This document shows positions 60,247-64,000 of a DNA stretch of 64,000 bases, piece by piece. The notes beneath the pieces were generated by a model. The model was not told the DNA's origin. It was given only the letters and a program-made list of their open reading frames with translations, and searched no databases. The position numbers and the translations under genes are program-made. Within the stretch, counting starts at the first letter, position 1. Every line of letters begins with the position of its first letter. Source of the stretch: Gammaproteobacteria bacterium 42_54_T18 (GTDB lineage Bacteria > Pseudomonadota > Gammaproteobacteria > Pseudomonadales > Ketobacteraceae); assembly GCA_002163245.1 (NCBI GenBank), contig MAAL01000020.1, positions 62,001-126,000 of the forward strand, written 5' to 3'.

Positions 60247-60311
60247 AACATTCCCCAAATTGCTAGGTTTTTGAGCTAATTTGACGACGGCAACAATAAC
60301 CAAAATCCAAA

Positions 60312-62354
60312 CTAAACCGTAAAAGAGCTAAGGGCTTTTTTCAGCTGCGAAGCTTCTTCTGCCATCTTGGCGCTGGCATTCGCTGTTTTTTCAGCTGTAT
60401 CCACAGCATCCTCCCCCATTGTACGTATGGCATTGATATTAGTATCAATGTCTTCTGCAGCCGTTGCCTGCTGGCCTACTGACATAGTAATCATGGAATT
60501 CATCTCCACAACTTTATTTAACTTTTCATTAATTGAGTCTAAAACAACACCAATACGTTTAGATTCTTCGACGGTATCATTGGTAACGCCCAAGCTACGG
60601 CCCATCGCCTCTACGGATTCCCGAGTACGTAGAATAAATTTTTCGATAATGCTCTCTATATTGGATGTTGAATTATGGGTACGCTGCGATAGTGATCGCA
60701 CCTCATCAGCGACTACGGCAAAACCTCGCCCTTGCTCTCCAGCCCTCGCGGCCTCAATCGCCGCATTAAGTGCCAGTAAATTTGTTTGCGAAGCAATACC
60801 TTTAATTTCATCAACGACCTGTGCAATACTTTCACTATCTTTTGCAAGTGCATTAATAGCTTCCGCAGTAGAACCAATATCCCCTGCAAGAGCATTAATA
60901 TGCCCTAATGATTGTTTTACAATGACACCACCCTCTGTTGCCTCATCCCTTGTCTCTTGTACCGTTTTTTCAGCATTCCCGGTATAATCAGCAATACCAT
61001 GCACGGTCTGACTCATCTGTGTCATTGCTACAGCAACCTGACTAGTACCATCAAGCTGCTCTCCAATTAAACTATTGGTTTTCTGAGACATTCCACTGGT
61101 CTCACCCGCCAAAGAAAAAACCGTTTCAGCATTAATGGTGGCCTGTTTAACCAATCCCCTCACCTTATGAGCGCTATCGTTAAAACGACCAATCAAATAC
61201 CCCATCTCATCATTAGAGCATTGGTCAATATGTACCGTCATGTCCCCTTCTGCCATACGATCCGCACCCTCTACCAATCTATTTATCGCCTCTTGAATTG
61301 ATACATAAAATGCCAAATAAAGGTACATCGTTATTATAAGAACCAATGTAATAACCACAATGATCTGCATCATACGCAAATCCGCAGCATCCTTTTTTTC
61401 TTCTATACGTGCAGCAGCAAACAACCGGATCTTATCAGCCAACACGTAATGATGCGCGACCTCCTGAGTCACTCGCTCAAAAAACTGTTTCCAAGTAATT
61501 TCAAAAGATGAAGCATTCATTACTTGCTCATCCACATAGGCCTGTAAAAATGTAACGCCTTCTAATATAGATACCAAAGATTGCCGTGTACTTGCAGCCT
61601 CATCAGAACCACTACTTATCGTGTTTTTATACTTAGGCTCAAACTCTGTTTGTGCTGCCTCCAGACCATAATAAGAACCGTCAAGTACATCCAATGTTGC
61701 AGAATCCAGGTAATTTGTTGTCAGCCCTTGCCCGCCAACTGCACGCGCCTTTCCTAACAAGTCATTTAATGCAAACAAATCCACACGAATAAAACGAATG
61801 TAGCTTTTTAGCAACTCGTCGTTATCTGCATTAATACCGCTACGATCAAAAACGACGGCAATCAGATTATTAACTGCTGCGACGATAGAATTATTAAAAT
61901 CAAAATTTGCACTAACCCCGGACTGAACATCTGTAATTTTACTTCCTACTTCCTGTATTTTTTTCCTAAACACCCCAAGCTCTTCAGCACCCACCCCAAC
62001 AACACCCACCTTGGCTGCCTCCAAATCAGAAACAACTCTCAACAACCTCTTCTTTATCGCCGCTTCGTAGGCAACTGTGTCATCGGTAACCAATGACTGA
62101 TCATGCAATGAACTCCACACCACCCGCATATCTCGAAACTCTTCCGCATATTGTTTTAACTCCAACAATAACGACAACGTATGAATTCCCGTCAACTTAT
62201 TATCTGCAAAGGTAACCTCCTTGTAGGCAGTATTCACCACCATAGAGCTCACCACACACAGAGGAATATAAAACAACAAGCTAATAAGAATAAACTTGTA
62301 CGCGTAGCGCATGCTATTGATAAAACCAACAGCAGGAGAAAGAAATACTTTCAT
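60312..62354 (-). CDS. methyl-accepting chemotaxis protein (second of tandem pair)
   Basis: A 680-residue chemoreceptor with the same plan as its neighbour: TM1 at about 19-42, a divergent periplasmic sensor region, TM2 at about 330-350, HAMP, and an almost identical signalling tip ([21 protein letters not shown]). The two agree closely at the N-terminus (INxMRYAYKF) and in the cytoplasmic half and differ in the sensor region. I start it at ATG 62354, matching the paralogue's MKxxxxPAxxxIN start; a GTG three codons earlier is possible. No adaptation-enzyme tether at the C-terminus. Ligand unknown. Confidence 0.93.
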   Translation of the reverse strand: MKVFLSPAVGFINSMRYAYKFILISLLFYIPLCVVSSMVVNTAYKEVTFADNKLTGIHTLSLLLELKQYAEEFRDMRVVWSSLHDQSLVTDDTVAYEAAIKKRLLRVVSDLEAAKVGVVGVGAEELGVFRKKIQEVGSKITDVQSGVSANFDFNNSIVAAVNNLIAVVFDRSGINADNDELLKSYIRFIRVDLFALNDLLGKARAVGGQGLTTNYLDSATLDVLDGSYYGLEAAQTEFEPKYKNTISSGSDEAASTRQSLVSILEGVTFLQAYVDEQVMNASSFEITWKQFFERVTQEVAHHYVLADKIRLFAAARIEEKKDAADLRMMQIIVVITLVLIITMYLYLAFYVSIQEAINRLVEGADRMAEGDMTVHIDQCSNDEMGYLIGRFNDSAHKVRGLVKQATINAETVFSLAGETSGMSQKTNSLIGEQLDGTSQVAVAMTQMSQTVHGIADYTGNAEKTVQETRDEATEGGVIVKQSLGHINALAGDIGSTAEAINALAKDSESIAQVVDEIKGIASQTNLLALNAAIEAARAGEQGRGFAVVADEVRSLSQRTHNSTSNIESIIEKFILRTRESVEAMGRSLGVTNDTVEESKRIGVVLDSINEKLNKVVEMNSMITMSVGQQATAAEDIDTNINAIRTMGEDAVDTAEKTANASAKMAEEASQLKKALSSFTV

Positions 62355-62390
62355 ATCAAACACTTACCATTAAATCTGCCCACATATCCT

Positions 62391-62401
62391 TTAAGTATAG
62401 C
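62391..62401 (-). promoter_or_regulatory. RpoS-type -10 element of the second chemoreceptor gene
   Basis: On the reverse strand GCTATACTTAA, an exact match to the stationary-phase sigma consensus KCTAYRCTTAA, preceded by TT (extended -10). It ends 37 bases from ATG 62354, exactly the distance seen in the paralogue. Confidence 0.7.
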
Positions 62402-62492
62402 AATGACTGGGCATTACACTAGGCAACACGATAAGAGACTCATTTTTAACCAAACAACATACTCAGCAATGCTGCTATAAACTGTCTATGCT

Positions 62493-62519
62493 TAACTAAA
62501 GACAATTCATAGCCGATCC
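62493..62519 (+). promoter_or_regulatory. possible FliA (sigma-28) promoter of the 122-aa gene
   Basis: TAACTAAA (62493-62500), an 11-base spacer, then GCCGATCC (62512-62519), compared with TAAAGTTT-N11-GCCGATAA. The -10 matches at 6 of 8 and the spacing is right, but the -35 is weak and the leader to ATG 62535 would be only about ten bases. Confidence 0.3.
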
Positions 62520-62534
62520 ATTGGTAGGTTTCTT

Positions 62535-62903
62535 ATGAAATATAAAGACATTATCGACATCGCAGAGAGCTTGCGCCGCCAAGCCCGAAAATCTGTTAAC
62601 AAATTTCAAACTGAATTAGATTCTGAATTGGGCCTTGTCGATGCCATGAAGAACTTTGGGGAGAGCGCTATTTATGGCAAATTGATGCTAGAACACCTGG
62701 AAGCAATTTTTTGCATTTTGGATACAGGGGATGAACCTGAATCCGAAGCGGAGGGTCGTGTCGCGCAATACTTAGAGGAGCGCACCGAATTTTTAACCGG
62801 TATGAAACCTTGGGTTCCAAACTCAACAGACCTGTTGAACAACCTGGTTAACTCTGTCAGTGCAAACGTACTGGCCGACCTTATTGAAGCGTTCAAAGAG
62901 TAA
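62535..62903 (+). CDS. unrecognised 122-residue protein
   Basis: An acidic, soluble-looking 122-residue protein of mostly helical character, starting MKYKDIIDIAESLRRQARKS and ending VLADLIEAFKE. It has no signal peptide or membrane segment, and I recognise no family. TAGG lies 6 bases before the ATG. It is divergent from the chemoreceptor gene across 180 bases, with a possible flagellar-type promoter, which hints at a link with motility but does not show it. Codon use looks like that of its neighbours, so it is likely a real gene. Confidence 0.65.
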   Translation: MKYKDIIDIAESLRRQARKSVNKFQTELDSELGLVDAMKNFGESAIYGKLMLEHLEAIFCILDTGDEPESEAEGRVAQYLEERTEFLTGMKPWVPNSTDLLNNLVNSVSANVLADLIEAFKE

Positions 62904-62973
62904 GTGCGGTAATACCTCAGGGAAAAACTCATCACCTGACAAATCTATTAACCCGTCAAAAAAATGATAAAAT

Positions 62974-63017
62974 AAGCGCAGAAAAAACCAAGGTAGATAT
63001 ACCTTTATACTGCGCTT
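62974..63017. terminator. nested hairpin, probable terminator for both flanking small genes
   Basis: Outer arms AAGCGCAG (62974-62981) and CTGCGCTT (63010-63017) enclose inner arms AAGGTA (62990-62995) and TACCTT (63000-63005). On the reverse strand the inner hairpin is followed by GG and six T. It lies between the convergent 122-aa and 55-aa genes. Confidence 0.65.
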
Positions 63018-63044
63018 TTATTATGACGCTACTTGCTTAGCCTA

Positions 63045-63212
63045 CTATTTATACGACTCAATAGTACAGGCTCGTAGAGCATCATCCGCACTCATCTCCC
63101 AATCATCCTTAGAAATCTTATTACCATGAGTAGGCGTTTTATTAACGTCATGCTTTTTTATTTTCACGTGCGACTGTGTTCGCTCAATCGCTTTATTGAT
63201 GATATTAACCAT
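63045..63212 (-). CDS. unrecognised 55-residue small protein
   Basis: A short gene read leftwards from ATG 63212 (GAGG 6 bases upstream) to TAG at 63045-63047. The product begins MVNIINKAIERTQSHVKIKK and ends ADDALRACTIESYK: a basic N-terminal half, an acidic C-terminal half with KISKDDWEMSADDAL, no membrane segment. I recognise no family. A hairpin with a T-run follows 28 bases after the stop. The ribosome site, terminator and sensible residue composition argue that it is expressed; the forward-strand frame over the same bases looks like a shadow. Confidence 0.55.
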   Translation of the reverse strand: MVNIINKAIERTQSHVKIKKHDVNKTPTHGNKISKDDWEMSADDALRACTIESYK

Positions 63213-63370
63213 GTGAACCTCAAAGAGATAAATTCAAAAAATATCCTATACAAAAACTCTTCCTTGAAGTTCTTATCATCCCATGAAGTCTACGCACATT
63301 CTGTTAGGCACATAACGGCGATACCTCGAACTCCGTCACATTGCCAGAAACCGACGATGCTACAGGCCCA

Positions 63371-64000
63371 CTAAGCCGCAGAAAGAAACGCGGATGCGAC
63401 AGCACCAACTACCAAACCCAAAAAAAGCCCAGCCCAAAAAGATAACCTACCTTTATCAGAGTCTTTTTGACGCTGTAGTTCCTCTTTTAAAAAGCGGGTA
63501 TTCACAATATCCTCTTCCATTTGATTACCCATGGTTGCCCGCACCGAGGCCAGATCGTTCAGCCAACCTGGAAGGTCAACCCTTTCCAGCTTCTGTGTAT
63601 TGGTATGAACCTTTAATGCTCCGGCCTTTGATGTAACACCAAACAAACCAACCTGACTCCCAGTTCCCGAGTTTTGTAACGCAAAGCCCATTTTCGCCAA
63701 AAAAGCTTTATTACGCTGCATCGCTTCACTCCCCTCATCAGGGGGGGCAAATGCTTTAACAGGCACCACACCATAGTCCGGCACACTGGACTTAGCCCAC
63801 TTAACAAGCTCCGACATAATATATGAGCCCAAACCGCCCCCCCGAAGCTCTACAGGCAGTAATTCCCCCATCTCACCTAACGTAAAGGTCACTGAGCGCT
63901 CAGCGTGATCCGCAACCACATCAAATTTTGGGCTGGATGAAAAGCTAACCACCTGAAAACCATCTGCTTTTTTCTTAATAACATCTAACAAATAAACCTG
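63371..64000 (-). CDS. GNAT-like acyltransferase domain with C-terminal membrane anchor (N-terminus outside window)
   Basis: The frame is open from the right window edge to the stop at 63371, about 209 codons; a TTG at 63991 is unlikely to be the true start. VELRGGGLGSYIMSELVKWAK resembles the acetyl-CoA pyrophosphate loop (R/Q-x-x-G-x-G/A) of GNAT acetyltransferases, followed by KAFLAKMGF, a typical late GNAT helix. A charged helical linker (about 150-180) leads to one C-terminal transmembrane segment (WAGLFLGLVVGAVASAFL) with small-residue spacing. Substrate unknown; a membrane-tethered GNAT is uncommon. Confidence 0.6.
   Translation of the reverse strand, partial: QVYLLDVIKKKADGFQVVSFSSSPKFDVVADHAERSVTFTLGEMGELLPVELRGGGLGSYIMSELVKWAKSSVPDYGVVPVKAFAPPDEGSEAMQRNKAFLAKMGFALQNSGTGSQVGLFGVTSKAGALKVHTNTQKLERVDLPGWLNDLASVRATMGNQMEEDIVNTRFLKEELQRQKDSDKGRLSFWAGLFLGLVVGAVASAFLSAA

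Noticed and set aside
63126-63374. 82-codon forward frame across the 55-aa gene
   Set aside because: No good ribosome site, odd composition, and it runs over the better-supported reverse-strand gene and its leader.

Overview
The window is a chromosomal segment of a free-living, motile gammaproteobacterium. By eye it has middling GC, long conserved housekeeping operons, a type IV pilus system, twin-arginine translocation, ubiquinone synthesis and chemoreceptors. Gene order follows the Pseudomonas/Marinobacter type of arrangement closely: murU-amgK / lptD-surA-pdxA-rsmA-apaH / prkA-yeaH-spoVR, then pilMNOPQ-aroK-aroB-damX-hemE / ponA / maeB / nuclease-rpmE / priA / argS-SPOR-hslVU / ubiE-ubiJ-ubiB-hisE-tatABC / dtd / pip, then rsmE and chemoreceptors. 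I cannot name the species. I see no rRNA, tRNA, CRISPR array, insertion sequence or prophage.

Layout. 1-8.3 kb: cell-wall recycling (MurU, AmgK, reverse strand, MurU cut by the window edge) diverges from an outer-membrane biogenesis and housekeeping operon. 8.7-13.4 kb: the PrkA kinase/YeaH/SpoVR stress-survival operon. 13.7-14.2 kb: a small thioesterase and a perfect bidirectional terminator. 14.2-23.8 kb, reverse: pilMNOPQ, aroK, aroB, damX, hemE. 24.0-31.8 kb: PBP1A, malic enzyme, a secreted nuclease, ribosomal protein L31 and PriA. 31.8-39.7 kb, reverse: the minor-pilin operon fimT-pilV-pilW-pilX-pilY1-pilE, lying between priA and argS. 40.1-50.2 kb, forward: argS, an FtsN-like SPOR protein, the HslVU protease behind a good heat-shock promoter, a DUF971 protein, ubiEJB, hisE and tatABC. 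50.2-58.2 kb: D-aminoacyl-tRNA deacylase, proline iminopeptidase, a thioesterase, an unusual two-gene biotin-dependent carboxylase, and RsmE. 58.2-62.4 kb, reverse: two tandem paralogous chemoreceptors. 62.5-64 kb: two unrecognised small proteins (122 and 55 aa) and an edge-truncated GNAT-like membrane protein.

How the genes fit together. Most of the pilus machine is here: the alignment subcomplex and secretin (PilMNOPQ) and the tip/priming complex (minor pilins and PilY1). Only 8 kb separates the two clusters. Many proteins act at the envelope: LptD, SurA, PBP1A, DamX, TatABC, MurU/AmgK and the SPOR protein.

The most notable observations are: a PilY1 whose von Willebrand A domain is interrupted by three tandem copies of a ~150-residue module; two chemoreceptor genes that keep an RpoS-type -10 element at exactly the same distance from their start codons; a terminator for rpmE embedded in the signal-peptide codons of the next gene; a ~60-residue insertion in the ATP-grasp domain of the biotin carboxylase; a small 55-aa gene with its own ribosome site and terminator; and several 'missing' neighbours (apaG, glpE, gltBD, pilY2, hisI) relative to the ancestral gene order. 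Nothing here is clearly a new defence or mobile system.
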